Both the position numbers and the translations under genes were made by a program. The notes under the pieces are model-generated. The model worked only from the letters and a program-made list of their open reading frames with translations. It did not search any database and had not been told where the DNA came from. From assembly GCF_002873135.1 (NCBI RefSeq), contig NZ_MCVI01000002.1, positions 89,200 through 118,294 on the forward strand: a DNA stretch of 29,095 bases, given 5' to 3'. This DNA is from Shewanella sp. 10N.286.48.A6 (lineage in GTDB: Bacteria > Pseudomonadota > Gammaproteobacteria > Enterobacterales > Shewanellaceae). Within the stretch, counting starts at the first letter, position 1. Every line of letters starts with the position of its first letter. Of the stretch, positions 7,752 through 16,323 are shown in pieces.

Positions 7752-9152
7752 TTAATAAGTCGCTTCGCGCTTTTCAGCTTCAGCATCCCACTGTGGCACA
7801 AGATCTTTTAAGAACTTTTGCTTATCCGCATTCATCTTATCCATATCCATACCTAATGCTTGTTGTGCTTTTGCTTTAGTTGAGATATCAGGGATAGCGA
7901 TAGGCATTTTAACGCCTTTAGCAGCAAGTAATTGAGCCAGCTTGATACGTGCATCAGCGGCTTTATCAACAGCGCCACCCAAAATACGTAATGCTTCTGC
8001 TGGCGCATGCGCTGCAACACCGTGAGATGCAGTTGCAAAGTCCCAACGCCACTGGCTGTGACGGATATCCATTAGGATAGGCTTCATTTCAGCTTCAGTT
8101 GCACCAGCGTCCCATGCAGCACCCGCTTCGAAGTGAGCGTGTACAAGTTGAGTTTCAGCTCTTAGCTTGATTTCTGTAACACTTTTTTGATTAGCATGTG
8201 TTACTTCCATCATGAACTCTTTAGTCTTGCCTTTATGACAAGTTGCACAAGTTTCTTCGAAGCGATCAAATGGGTTACCCACTTTATGATCGGTAAACTT
8301 ACCTTTACCATTTGCTTTAGCAACACGTGGCATGTGACAGTCAGTACAACTTACGTTGTTCTTACCGTGCATACCTTGCATCCAAGTTTCATAACCAGGA
8401 TGTTGAGCTTTTAGCATAGGTGTTTTAGAAATAGCGTGAGTCCAATCAGAGAAATTGATGGCATCGTAGTAAACTTCCATTTCTTCAACAGTTGTACCGT
8501 TATCCCAAGGGAATTTCACGAAACCTTTATTTTCTTCAGTTTTCTCGAAGTAGTACTCAACGTGACATTGACCACAAACCATAGATTGCTTGTCTTTACG
8601 AGAAGCTTTATCAAATGGCTTATCAATTGCTACTAGAGCGCGATCAACATATGGACGAGAAATACGTAGTTTTGGTGAACCTTTTTCATGACAATCGCCA
8701 CAGCCAAGACTGTTAACGATTTCAGGACCGCCTTTAGCCCATTTACCTTTGAAGTAACCGTCTTCGCCTTGCTCTTCGATCATGCGAGGTACATCAGGGC
8801 TTTTACAGCTCCAACATGCCATAGGCATTGGGCCGTCATCAGGTCCTGTTGGTGCGCCAGTACGTAATGTATTACGTAAGTCAGTCACGGTATAATGGTG
8901 ACCACGTGCTTTATTGTAATCCTTAGCAAAGCCGTAACCTGCCCATAACACAACAAGGTTTGGATCTTGAGCTAACACATCAACAATTTCATCACTTTCT
9001 GAGGTAGCATGCCAAGTTTCATATTGAAGCTTGTACTTATCTTTATATACTTCATTTCTAGGTTCTGTTTTATCACTAGCCATTGCACTAGTCATCATAA
9101 AACTGCTTGCTAATAGTGCACTTAGTGCAACAATCTTTCCTTTCATCTTCAT
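7752..9152 (-). CDS. nrfA: Periplasmic ammonia-forming pentahaem cytochrome c nitrite reductase NrfA
   Basis: It reduces nitrite to ammonium with six electrons in the periplasm. Five haem sites are visible (numbering from the GTG at 9155): the catalytic haem CWSCK at 114-118 with the lysine ligand characteristic of NrfA, and CXXCH at 152-156, 194-198, 270-274 and 303-307. The active-site neighbourhood is complete: Tyr in CHVEYYF, and the calcium/active-site region KAQHPGYE with Gln and His. A signal peptide of about 26 residues ends SAMA. GTG at 9155 and ATG at 9152 are adjacent; GGAG lies upstream and I take the ATG (466 aa). No nrfBCD genes accompany it, as in Shewanella, where the quinol dehydrogenase CymA is known to feed NrfA. 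Divergent narQP and the intergenic sites suggest control by nitrate/nitrite and oxygen limitation. Confidence 0.98.
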   Translation of the reverse strand: MKMKGKIVALSALLASSFMMTSAMASDKTEPRNEVYKDKYKLQYETWHATSESDEIVDVLAQDPNLVVLWAGYGFAKDYNKARGHHYTVTDLRNTLRTGAPTGPDDGPMPMACWSCKSPDVPRMIEEQGEDGYFKGKWAKGGPEIVNSLGCGDCHEKGSPKLRISRPYVDRALVAIDKPFDKASRKDKQSMVCGQCHVEYYFEKTEENKGFVKFPWDNGTTVEEMEVYYDAINFSDWTHAISKTPMLKAQHPGYETWMQGMHGKNNVSCTDCHMPRVAKANGKGKFTDHKVGNPFDRFEETCATCHKGKTKEFMMEVTHANQKSVTEIKLRAETQLVHAHFEAGAAWDAGATEAEMKPILMDIRHSQWRWDFATASHGVAAHAPAEALRILGGAVDKAADARIKLAQLLAAKGVKMPIAIPDISTKAKAQQALGMDMDKMNADKQKFLKDLVPQWDAEAEKREATY

Positions 9153-9213
9153 CACCGTTCATCTCCGTGTTACATTTTATATATTAAATAATCACGACAT
9201 CTCCATAAGCAAA

Positions 9214-9219
9214 CTTATA
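9214..9219 (-). promoter_or_regulatory. Candidate -10 element of an activator-dependent nrfA promoter
   Basis: TATAAG on the minus strand could be a -10 hexamer, which would put the start of transcription near 9207. The hexamer 17 bases upstream (TATTCT) is a poor -35, as expected for an activated promoter. On this model the NarP box centre falls at about -41.5. This is inference from spacing only. Confidence 0.3.
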
Positions 9220-9240
9220 GATTTAAGGTTCAATTAAGAA

Positions 9241-9256
9241 TACCCCTTAATGAGTA
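9241..9256. promoter_or_regulatory. 7-2-7 NarL/NarP heptamer pair in the nrfA-narQ intergenic region
   Basis: TACCCCT (9241-9247), two bases, then ATGAGTA (9250-9256). Both heptamers fit the consensus TACYYMT and its complement AKRRGTA at every position, in the inverted 7-2-7 arrangement that is the only one NarP binds in E. coli. The gene for NarP lies immediately downstream of narQ. Confidence 0.8.
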
Positions 9257-9269
9257 TTAAGCAATAAGC

Positions 9270-9283
9270 TTGCGCTAGATCAA
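9270..9283. promoter_or_regulatory. FNR/EtrA- or CRP-like dyad between nrfA and narQ
   Basis: TTGCG-CTAG-ATCAA matches the FNR consensus TTGAT-N4-ATCAA in one complete half site and three of five bases of the other. Shewanella species use both EtrA (FNR) and CRP for anaerobic respiration genes, and the two sites are similar, so the regulator cannot be assigned from this sequence. Confidence 0.5.
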
Positions 9284-9396
9284 AATGTTAATACGTTGTA
9301 TGTCACACATTTACCAATCCGTTAACAAATACTGATAACCGAACAGTAAAATAGTGCGTACTTTATGTTCAAAATATGACTTAAGTTGGATATTTC

Positions 9397-11133
9397 ATGG
9401 TCAAACGTGGCAGTCTCACATCAACAATATTAAGACTAATGTTAGTACTAATATTTATTTCTTCCAGCCTAGCTGTGTACTCAATTATTAATCTTTCATT
9501 TAGTATTGGCGATGCCCGAGCCATTAATGCTTCCGGCTCATTAAGGATGCAAAGTTACCGCTTAAAGTTATTTTTAGAGCGAGAACCACAGTTATTGAAT
9601 GAAAAAATAAATCAGTTTGAAGAAACCTTGGGGTCTGAAGCACTACAGCGCTCCAATGCTTGGTATAGCCCGAAAGAACTTTCAGACCAATATTTATTGG
9701 TCATTGATAAATGGCAACAAATGCGTTATTTCATTGAAAATAATGAAAAACCACTCTATACCGCTGCCCTAAAAGACTTTGTTGATACTATTGATTTACT
9801 GGTGCTAGAAATGGAGCGATTTGCGGCATTTAAGCTCAGAGCATTAGTTATAAGCCAAATAATCGGTTTATTTTTAATGCTAATAGTGGCAAGTTTTGCG
9901 ACCCGCTATACCCGCAAAAAGATGGTGCAACCGATACTGCAATTAATGGATGTGGCCAATTCAATATCTAAAGGAAAATTTAACGTTGAGGTGCCAGCCA
10001 CAGACTATATAGAGCTGCACTCATTAGGGGTCGCTTTCAAAAAGACCGCCGCCGAGCTTGATAGGCTATATCAAGACTTAGAAGGCCAAGTAAATGAAAA
10101 AACCACTGCCTTAACTCGCGCCAATAATGAGTTGAGTTTTTTATATGACAACTTAATTATGCTTCATGCTGACAGACTGGATTACAAAGCATTGGGCTTA
10201 GCATTAAACCAGCTGCAGCAATTTGAAAGTCTTGATTTTTTACGCCTTGTTATCGAACATGATGACCATTCAATCGATACCATTGAGGCTGATACAGGCT
10301 GGCCATCACCTGAACATATCCTCAATAAAGAAAGCAAACTAATCCCTGTTAAGTTTGACCTTAAACTGGAAAATAAAACCTTAGGTTATCTGGAAGTTAT
10401 TTCTCTAAAGCCGATCAATAACATGTTATTTGTCAATTTCGCTATGATGCTAACCCGCTCTATTGTGATCCATAATGCCACCGAAGAGCGCCAGCAATTA
10501 GCTTTAATGGAAGAGCGCGCCGTGATTGCCAGAGAGCTACACGACTCTCTAGGTCAGCTATTATCATATTTAAAAATTCAGGTGAGTTTATTAGGAAAAC
10601 AAATTCAACCAGCACATAAAACTGAGAAAGTAGCATCACAATTAGCTGATATTAATGAAGGTGTTAGCGTAGCATACGGTCAATTACGAGAACTATTATC
10701 TACCTTCCGCTTAACCATTAAAGAGCCTAATTTAAACCAAGCCATTGAAGTGATGATTAGTGAGTTACGTAAGCAATCTGGCATTAACATTGAGCTTAAA
10801 TATAGCCTTTCGCAGCACCTATTTGCCTCAAGCCAGCATATTCATGTGCTACATTTAATGCGTGAAGCAACCATTAATGCCATAAAACATGCCAAGCCAA
10901 ATAAAATAGTTATTGATTGTTTTTTAGCAGACTCTGGTATGATACAAATCAACATAAAAGATGACGGCATTGGTGTCTCTCACTTAAAAGAGCGGGATCA
11001 ACATTTTGGCATCGGCATCATGCATGAGCGTGCAACTAAATTGCACGGCACGGTAAAGTTTGACAATAATCCGCAGGGCGGCACAACTGTTTCCCTCGTA
11101 TTTCCACCCCAGCAGGAGCCTTTAAATGGGTAA
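9397..11133 (+). CDS. narQ: Nitrate/nitrite sensor histidine kinase NarQ
   Basis: This inner-membrane sensor kinase responds to periplasmic nitrate and nitrite. TM1 lies at about residues 11-33. The nitrate-binding P-box is at 39-55, with the hallmark INASGSLRMQSYR. The periplasmic helical domain runs to about 145, TM2 is at 150-169, and HAMP is near 170-225. A coiled coil and a cysteine-free central module follow to about 360. The HisKA_3 phosphoacceptor is H382 in ARELHDSLGQLL, and the HATPase domain has DDGIG and GIGIMHERA. The 578-residue length is close to E. coli NarQ (566). It overlaps narP by 8 bases (ATGGGTAA), so the two are translationally coupled. It is divergent from nrfA, its probable target. 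Confidence 0.96.
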   Translation: MVKRGSLTSTILRLMLVLIFISSSLAVYSIINLSFSIGDARAINASGSLRMQSYRLKLFLEREPQLLNEKINQFEETLGSEALQRSNAWYSPKELSDQYLLVIDKWQQMRYFIENNEKPLYTAALKDFVDTIDLLVLEMERFAAFKLRALVISQIIGLFLMLIVASFATRYTRKKMVQPILQLMDVANSISKGKFNVEVPATDYIELHSLGVAFKKTAAELDRLYQDLEGQVNEKTTALTRANNELSFLYDNLIMLHADRLDYKALGLALNQLQQFESLDFLRLVIEHDDHSIDTIEADTGWPSPEHILNKESKLIPVKFDLKLENKTLGYLEVISLKPINNMLFVNFAMMLTRSIVIHNATEERQQLALMEERAVIARELHDSLGQLLSYLKIQVSLLGKQIQPAHKTEKVASQLADINEGVSVAYGQLRELLSTFRLTIKEPNLNQAIEVMISELRKQSGINIELKYSLSQHLFASSQHIHVLHLMREATINAIKHAKPNKIVIDCFLADSGMIQINIKDDGIGVSHLKERDQHFGIGIMHERATKLHGTVKFDNNPQGGTTVSLVFPPQQEPLNG

Positions 11134-11755
11134 ACCTTATTCTGTACTCGTAGTTGATGACCACCCTCTACTTCGGCGTGGCATCTGTCAGTTAATAACC
11201 TCAGATAGCGATTTTAAACTATTTGGTGAAGCCGGAACGGGGTTAGATGCATTAACCGCAATAGGTGAAGACGAACCTGATATTATTTTGCTCGACCTTA
11301 ATATGAAAGGCATGTCAGGCTTAGATACCTTAAATGCTATGCGTCAAGAAGGAGTCACTGCTCGTATTGTGATCTTGACCGTGTCTGATGCTAAACAAGA
11401 TGTGGTGCGGCTATTACGCGCTGGCGCTGACGGCTATTTACTTAAAGATACTGAGCCAGATTTATTATTAGAGCAGCTTAAAAAAGCCATGCTTGGCCAT
11501 CGCGTTATTAGTGATGAGGTCGAAGAATACATTTATGAGCTGAAAAATGCTGATAATGATGAAACTTGGATAGCCTCGTTAACCCCACGTGAATTGCAAA
11601 TTCTCAAAGAGCTTGCCGAAGGTAAAAGCAACCGCGTGGTCGCTGAAGATTTACATATCAGTGAAGGTACGGTAAAAGTTCACGTGAAAAACTTATTACG
11701 TAAAGCCAATGCTAAATCAAGAACTGAAATGGCGGTAAGATACTTAAACCACTAA
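11126..11755 (+). CDS. narP: Nitrate/nitrite response regulator NarP
   Basis: This is a DNA-binding response regulator of the NarL/FixJ family. The receiver domain has the acidic pocket D11-D12, the phosphoacceptor D57 in LLDLNMKG, and the conserved lysine in YLLKDTEPD. A linker leads to a LuxR-type helix-turn-helix at about 143-205 (LTPRELQILKELAEGKSN ... SEGTVKVHVKNLLRKANAKS). NarP is preferred over NarL because it is the only regulator here, is paired with NarQ, and has the NarP-compatible 7-2-7 site beside nrfA. Length 209 aa is typical. The gene is followed by a strong terminator. Confidence 0.93.
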   Translation: MGKPYSVLVVDDHPLLRRGICQLITSDSDFKLFGEAGTGLDALTAIGEDEPDIILLDLNMKGMSGLDTLNAMRQEGVTARIVILTVSDAKQDVVRLLRAGADGYLLKDTEPDLLLEQLKKAMLGHRVISDEVEEYIYELKNADNDETWIASLTPRELQILKELAEGKSNRVVAEDLHISEGTVKVHVKNLLRKANAKSRTEMAVRYLNH

Positions 11756-11800
11756 CTTCAGTCGCAGCTACTTGTGCCCATTGAAAGTGTTTAGGCCATA

Positions 11801-11837
11801 AAAAATGGATGACAGCCACTGGCTATCATCCATTTTT
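11801..11837. terminator. Strong bidirectional intrinsic terminator after narP
   Basis: A 17-bp stem with one mismatch (aaaaatggatgacagcc at 11801-11817, ggctatcatccattttt at 11821-11837) closes on a 3-base loop. A-rich and T-rich flanks allow it to end both narQP and the convergent yacL transcript. Confidence 0.92.
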
Positions 11838-11892
11838 ATCTCTAAAGCAATAATAAACAGCTATAAGGTCAAGATGCCTGACGAAACATCAA

Positions 11893-12264
11893 CTAGGCTC
11901 TGGCGATAAACTCAACCCAACTCTTTAAGGCACTTTCAAAGTCTTCTAAACCACAAAAGGCTTCTGACTCTGCATCATACATATTCATTGACTCTTCCAA
12001 GTCAAAGTCTTCATCAAAATCAATGGCATTGGTATAAATCCGCACCTGCTCACTGTCAATCGCGATAGACAAATCGTTACTTTGCCACGACCAGCCTGCT
12101 TTTTTGCTGGCCCTAATTTGTTCAATTTGCTGCAAAATATCGTGGCATTGGGATTTATCAGTACCAAGTTGCTCAGCAAAAAATCGTCCGAGTATCGCAT
12201 GCTCCATACTGAATTCTGCAAACACGGTGCCGTCTAGACTATTACGGCGAAATTCATATTCCAT
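11893..12264 (-). CDS. yacL: UPF0231 family protein YacL
   Basis: This small acidic cytosolic protein of unknown function has 123 aa. The N-terminus MEYEFRRN and the C-terminal block EESMNMYDAESEAFCGLEDF match what I remember of the E. coli YacL family (MDYEF ... EEGMNYYDEES ... CGVEDF). The ATG at 12264 is chosen because family members start M[DE]YEF; a TTG at 12276 in frame would add four residues. It lies convergent to narQP and divergent from zntB. A UPF0231 gene after narP is, as far as I recall, the arrangement in Shewanella. No biochemical role is assigned. Confidence 0.88.
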   Translation of the reverse strand: MEYEFRRNSLDGTVFAEFSMEHAILGRFFAEQLGTDKSQCHDILQQIEQIRASKKAGWSWQSNDLSIAIDSEQVRIYTNAIDFDEDFDLEESMNMYDAESEAFCGLEDFESALKSWVEFIARA

Positions 12265-12385
12265 GGTAAAGCTCAATTAAATAAGGCATTAAGTCTATTT
12301 TAACTGATATTGATGCAAACTGCTTAATTACAGCCAGTAAATAATTAAAAATACCCCGAATGGTATTTAAACTTACAGCATCTAA

Positions 12386-12404
12386 AATGCCTTAATAAGG
12401 CATT
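12386..12404. promoter_or_regulatory. 19-bp perfect palindrome upstream of zntB (candidate operator)
   Basis: aatgcctta-a-taaggcatt is a perfect dyad with 9-bp arms, about 118 bases before the zntB start and in the yacL-zntB divergent region. A related half (aataaggcatt) also occurs near 12278-12288, close to the yacL start. There is no T-run, so an operator is more likely than a terminator. The regulator is unknown. Confidence 0.5.
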
Positions 12405-12521
12405 AGCAAGTAGGTTAAATAGTTAGCGGTATATTTAATGCTAAGTGATAGGATAGGCATTACCAACAAGATAAATCCGCTTTTAAACCATACACCATAC
12501 CGCCTAGGTATAAGGAATCAT

Positions 12522-13490
12522 ATGGAATCAGGTTTTATATATTGCTTATTGTTATCAGGTCCTAATGCTGGTCAAAGTTTAACACCTGAGCAAGTTAACC
12601 AATGGCAGCCTGCAGATGGTTTATTGTGGCTACATCTGCGTTATAGCGCAGCCGATGCCATAGCGTGGATTAACAACGCCCAATTACCCGCCACTGAAAC
12701 AGACACCCTACTGGCAGAGCACACTCGCCCAAGGGCTCTTAGCACTGCAGATGGTATATTAATGGCTTTACGCGGAGTTAACCTTAACCCCAATTCAGCG
12801 CCAGAAGACATGGTGTCGATGCGCGTTTTCGCCCAGCCACAGCGGATAATCTCTACCTGTGAACGGCCACTACAATCGGTAAAAGATATTGCTCAACATA
12901 TAATAAGCTCACCTGGTTCTATTGATTCTAGTGCTGATTTTCTTATCTCTTTATGTGAACGTTTAACCCACAGAAAAGTAGAACTCATCCATAATCTTGA
13001 AGATGAACTAGATAATCTTGATGAGCAGGTGTCTGAGCATAACAGCCAAACTTTACGCTCCGATATTGCTGAGCTGCGTAAGCAAACGGTTATTTTACGG
13101 CGATACTTTTCGCCCCAACGGGATGCTTTTTCGCGGCTACTCAATGACAGCCACTTGCTCTTTAATACTGAGCATAAGCTTCGCATTAGAGAAATTAATG
13201 AAGTGCTCATTCGGGTCATTGAGGATTTAGATGCGGTGCGTGATAGAGCCAGCGTCACTCAAGAGCAGCTGCAATCAGTGCAATCTGAGCAGCTTAATAA
13301 ACGGCTTTATTTTCTGTCACTGATCTCAGCAATATTTTTACCATTGGGCTTTTTAACGGGCTTGCTTGGGGTCAATATTGGCGGCATACCTGGTACTGAT
13401 AGCCATTTAGCGTTCAGCTTATTTTGTGCAGGACTGTTTGCCATTATTGCGCTGCAAATGTGGCTATTTTATCGCTTTAAATGGTTGTAG
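12522..13490 (+). CDS. zntB: Zinc transporter ZntB (CorA superfamily)
   Basis: This inner-membrane cation channel/transporter of the CorA superfamily is known for zinc transport in enterobacteria. The large cytosolic N-terminal domain includes STRPRxxx-like and MRVF blocks. Long helices follow (about 150-255, with RKVELIHNLEDELDNLDEQ and LRKQTVILRRYFSPQRDA). Two C-terminal transmembrane helices flank the pore signature GVNIGGIPG, which marks ZntB as opposed to the GMN of CorA. The C-terminus ends KWL as in E. coli ZntB. The ATG at 12522 has a good AAGGA site 5 bases upstream and gives 322 aa, against 327 in E. coli; the ATG at 12438 would add an unrelated 28 residues. Confidence 0.93.
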   Translation: MESGFIYCLLLSGPNAGQSLTPEQVNQWQPADGLLWLHLRYSAADAIAWINNAQLPATETDTLLAEHTRPRALSTADGILMALRGVNLNPNSAPEDMVSMRVFAQPQRIISTCERPLQSVKDIAQHIISSPGSIDSSADFLISLCERLTHRKVELIHNLEDELDNLDEQVSEHNSQTLRSDIAELRKQTVILRRYFSPQRDAFSRLLNDSHLLFNTEHKLRIREINEVLIRVIEDLDAVRDRASVTQEQLQSVQSEQLNKRLYFLSLISAIFLPLGFLTGLLGVNIGGIPGTDSHLAFSLFCAGLFAIIALQMWLFYRFKWL

Positions 13491-13505
13491 TGATTTTCAG
13501 ACAAT

Positions 13506-13532
13506 AAAAAAGGACGCTTGGCGTCCTTTTTT
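13506..13532. terminator. Bidirectional terminator between zntB and fkpA
   Basis: A perfect 12-bp stem aaaaaaggacgc / gcgtcctttttt with a 3-base loop sits between the convergent zntB and fkpA stop codons and serves both strands. Confidence 0.95.
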
Positions 13533-13545
13533 ATTATTCGAAAAA

Positions 13546-14298
13546 TTACTGCGCAGCTGGTGCCGCTTGTGCTTTTTCGATAGACAGCAATTCAACTTCA
13601 AATACTAAGGTTGAATTAGCTGGGATAGTACCAGTATCACGTTCGCCGTAAGCAAGTTCTGATGGGATAACGAACTTGTACTTAGCACCAACAGGCATTA
13701 ATTGAACACCTTCAGTCCAACCAGGAATAACGCGGTTTAGTGGGAACTTAGCTGGCTCACCACGGCTGTATGAGCTATCAAACTCAGTACCGTCAATCAA
13801 AGTACCTTTATAGTGTACTTCAACCGTGTCTTCAGCAACTGGAGTGTCACCTGCACCCGCTTCAAGTACTTCGTACTGTAAACCAGATTCTGTGGTTACT
13901 ACGCCTTCTTTAGCTTTGTTGGTTTCAAGGAACTTTTTACCTTCTTCAACCGCTTTGCTGGCTAATAATGCAGCTTGCTCAGTACGCTTTTCGTTTAATT
14001 TAGTGTCTAAACCTTGAAGAACCACTTGCATCTCTTCTTCAGTTAACTCTAGCGTATCAGCTAAACCATCGCTAAAACCTTGGATAACTAAAGTTCTATC
14101 AACTGCAAACCCTAACTCTTCTTGTTCAGTAATATGACCCGCCATGTAACGGCCAATAGAACCACCGACACTGTAAGCTTCTTTTTGTGCATCAGTTGTT
14201 AATTCAACTTTTTTAGCAACAACTTCTTGCTCTTGATTACACGCAGTCAGACCAACAACAGCCAATGCAACTAACGATAATTTGTAAATAGATTTCAT
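13546..14298 (-). CDS. fkpA: FKBP-type peptidyl-prolyl cis-trans isomerase, lipoprotein (FkpA-like)
   Basis: This envelope folding factor isomerises prolyl bonds and acts as a chaperone. The N-terminus is a lipoprotein signal with lipobox LTAC (C20), so it is membrane-anchored, unlike the soluble E. coli FkpA. Residues about 33-130 form the helical FKBP_N dimerisation domain ([10 protein letters not shown] ... QGFSDGL). Residues about 140-245 are the FKBP catalytic domain with [31 protein letters not shown] and the ELAYGER...[13 protein letters not shown] block. The C-terminus is Ala-rich (AQAAPAAQ). A GAGGAAG ribosome binding site precedes the ATG. In E. coli fkpA adjoins slyX; here slyX is nearby too, one gene away on the other strand. 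Confidence 0.93.
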   Translation of the reverse strand: MKSIYKLSLVALAVVGLTACNQEQEVVAKKVELTTDAQKEAYSVGGSIGRYMAGHITEQEELGFAVDRTLVIQGFSDGLADTLELTEEEMQVVLQGLDTKLNEKRTEQAALLASKAVEEGKKFLETNKAKEGVVTTESGLQYEVLEAGAGDTPVAEDTVEVHYKGTLIDGTEFDSSYSRGEPAKFPLNRVIPGWTEGVQLMPVGAKYKFVIPSELAYGERDTGTIPANSTLVFEVELLSIEKAQAAPAAQ

Positions 14299-14448
14299 TA
14301 AAGCTTCCTCAGCACTCTTAAGCGGTTACAATAACCTTTAGATGTAAAATTTGTATATATTTGGCCACTTTATACTAATTAAAGTGTTTTTAGCAATGGC
14401 CGTAAGTGATATCAACGCCATTGAGACAACATTTATTGGAGCAAGTTC

Positions 14449-15417
14449 ATGATTAAGATCATTAGACTGATACTTTGCATTTGCTTACTCGCTGGATGCC
14501 ATCCCTCAGCCAATAGTGTCTTTAGCGTCACTGATGATGCTAGTTACAGCGCCAGCTTATCTGAAAATGGCCAATATGCACTTGTCAGTACTGCTAATAA
14601 TGGGGTTTTATGGTGGGATCTCAAGGCTAGTCAACTGAAATACCATTGGCAGCATGGTAATAAAGCCAGTAAAAATGATGATAATAGCGTCTTTGATACA
14701 GCGATCTCTGCCAATGCGCATTATGCCGCGACATTATCTAATAGCTCATTAGTGATTTGGAATATCCAAAGTGGTAAATCCATTGGCTGGTGGTCGTTGC
14801 CCGCATCGGCGCAATCTGTGGCCATTGCTAATAATGCCCAAACCCTAGTGGGATTGATTGATGGCTCAGTAATGTCATTGGCACCAGAGAAAAATCTGAT
14901 TAAATTTTTGGGCCATAATGAGCGCGTTTCAAGCGTGTCAATTTCCGCTGATGGCCAGCGGGCACTAACAGGCTCCAATGATGGCTCTGTTATCTTGTGG
15001 CAAGCACAAACAGGCCAACCGATTCAGCAATGGCAACTTGAGTCACGCCTTAGTAAAGTACAATTGAATCAGCGCGGCAGCTTGAGTTTTGTCAGTGATA
15101 TTAAAGGTCATGCCTATATCTATCACAATGACACTGGCGCACAGCAATCGCAATTGGCCATAAACCGACGCCAAATGACCTTTAGTAGTGCCAGGTTTAT
15201 TCATCAAGATAAACAGCTAATAACAGGCTCACCTTCCAAAGAAATTATATTATGGGATACAAAAACTGGTAAAAAACAAACAACAAGGCAAATTCAGCTG
15301 ACGAAAAACAGCCAAAATAGAGGTGCCGTTGTATACTCTATTGCAAGTGATGAAAATCAAAACATCATCAGTATCAGTAATCAAGGTTTAGTAGAAACAT
15401 GGGGCAACTTAAAATAG
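14449..15417 (+). CDS. WD40-repeat lipoprotein
   Basis: This predicted lipoprotein (322 aa) has lipobox LLAGC (C17) and a beta-propeller body. Several WD-type blade ends can be seen: VLWWDLKAS, LVIWNIQSG, VILWQAQTG, IILWDTKTG and a final VETWGN, which with weaker blades would make six or seven. Some blades contain GH-like turns (FLGHNERVSSVSISADG). GGAG precedes the ATG. It probably scaffolds a protein complex at the envelope, but nothing in the sequence names a partner. slyX follows 21 bases later, so the two are likely cotranscribed. Confidence 0.88.
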   Translation: MIKIIRLILCICLLAGCHPSANSVFSVTDDASYSASLSENGQYALVSTANNGVLWWDLKASQLKYHWQHGNKASKNDDNSVFDTAISANAHYAATLSNSSLVIWNIQSGKSIGWWSLPASAQSVAIANNAQTLVGLIDGSVMSLAPEKNLIKFLGHNERVSSVSISADGQRALTGSNDGSVILWQAQTGQPIQQWQLESRLSKVQLNQRGSLSFVSDIKGHAYIYHNDTGAQQSQLAINRRQMTFSSARFIHQDKQLITGSPSKEIILWDTKTGKKQTTRQIQLTKNSQNRGAVVYSIASDENQNIISISNQGLVETWGNLK

Positions 15418-15438
15418 TGCCATGTTTGGAGAAGATTA

Positions 15439-15651
15439 ATGCAAGATGTACATCAAAAAATTGATGATTTAGAAATGAAAGTCGCTTTTCAAGAAGCAAC
15501 CATTGAAGATCTCAATCAAGAAGTGATTAAATTAAATGACCTTGTTGCGTTTCAGCAACATCAATTGTCATTAATCGTCAATAAACTACAAGCGATTGAA
15601 CCCAGTAATATGGCTTCTCAAGCAGATGAAACACCACCGCCACATTATTAA
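15439..15651 (+). CDS. slyX: SlyX family protein
   Basis: This 70-residue cytosolic protein is predicted to be almost entirely coiled coil (residues about 5-52, heptads [19 protein letters not shown]), followed by a flexible tail ending PPPHY, the conserved SlyX terminus. It was named for its position beside slyD in E. coli; its function is unknown. A GGAG site precedes the ATG. Confidence 0.93.
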   Translation: MQDVHQKIDDLEMKVAFQEATIEDLNQEVIKLNDLVAFQQHQLSLIVNKLQAIEPSNMASQADETPPPHY

Positions 15652-15786
15652 TCTATGCTATATAAGCCATGATGAGCTAAGCCGCTATGAGCTAGCTTTT
15701 AGATTAAAGTGGTCGCTTTATTATTAACAGTTAAGAGTTTTAACTTCGCTTGATGCTATCAAGCTGAGTTTTCAGTAAGGGATTAT

Positions 15787-16323
15787 ATGCTAGAAAGTAA
15801 CATTCTAACGATTGCTAAAACCGGTGCCGCTATTTTAACTCACCAAACTCAGCCCGTTGTTACTTTTGATCAAGCTCTGGTTCAGCTAACCGACGATATG
15901 ATGGCTACTATGTTGGCAGCCAATGGAGTCGGGATCGCTGCGCCACAAGTGTTTAGTAATAAAGCGGTATTTATTATGCATTCAAGGCCAAATGCGCGCT
16001 ATCCCTCAATACCCACAAGCCAAGCAACCATAGTTATCAACCCACAAATAATTAGCAGTTCGTTAGAGGTGGAAGCGGCTACAGAGGGATGCTTATCAAT
16101 AGATAACCAGCGTGTTAGCGTCTATCGGCATAAACACATTAACGTGGAATACCAAACCTTAAGCGGTAAGTGGGTAACACAACAGTTGAGCGGCTTTGAT
16201 GCCCGCATTTTTCAACATGAATTTGATCATTTACAAGGTATTACTTTGCTAGAAAGGATAAATATGCCAGATCAGCAACAGGCCTTCGACCAAGAAAAAT
16301 CACGGTTGCAGGACGTATGCTAA
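15787..16323 (+). CDS. def: Peptide deformylase
   Basis: It removes the formyl group from nascent N-terminal methionine. All three motifs are present: GVGIAAPQ at 47-54, EGCLS at 100-104 (metal ligand C102), and QHEFDH at 143-148 (metal ligands H144 and H148, catalytic E145). At 178 aa it is a little longer than E. coli Def (169). It is not next to fmt, the usual partner, so it may be a second copy. AAGGG precedes the ATG. The stop codon overlaps the next gene start (TAATG), an unexpected coupling to an envelope lipoprotein. Confidence 0.92.
   Translation: MLESNILTIAKTGAAILTHQTQPVVTFDQALVQLTDDMMATMLAANGVGIAAPQVFSNKAVFIMHSRPNARYPSIPTSQATIVINPQIISSSLEVEAATEGCLSIDNQRVSVYRHKHINVEYQTLSGKWVTQQLSGFDARIFQHEFDHLQGITLLERINMPDQQQAFDQEKSRLQDVC

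Noticed and set aside
8187..8636. Plus-strand ORFs inside nrfA
   Set aside because: They are antisense to a complete five-haem reductase gene and have no domain signature.
9286..9310. CRP site near the TCACA at 9302
   Set aside because: Only the right half (TCACA) fits; the left half at the correct spacing does not match TGTGA.
12350..12367. NarP box upstream of yacL/zntB (taccccg...ggtatt)
   Set aside because: The first heptamer ends in G instead of T and the second does not fit the complementary consensus.
12893..13258. 121-codon minus-strand ORF inside zntB
   Set aside because: It is antisense to the conserved helical domain of ZntB; its Ser/Arg-rich composition is typical of a shadow frame.
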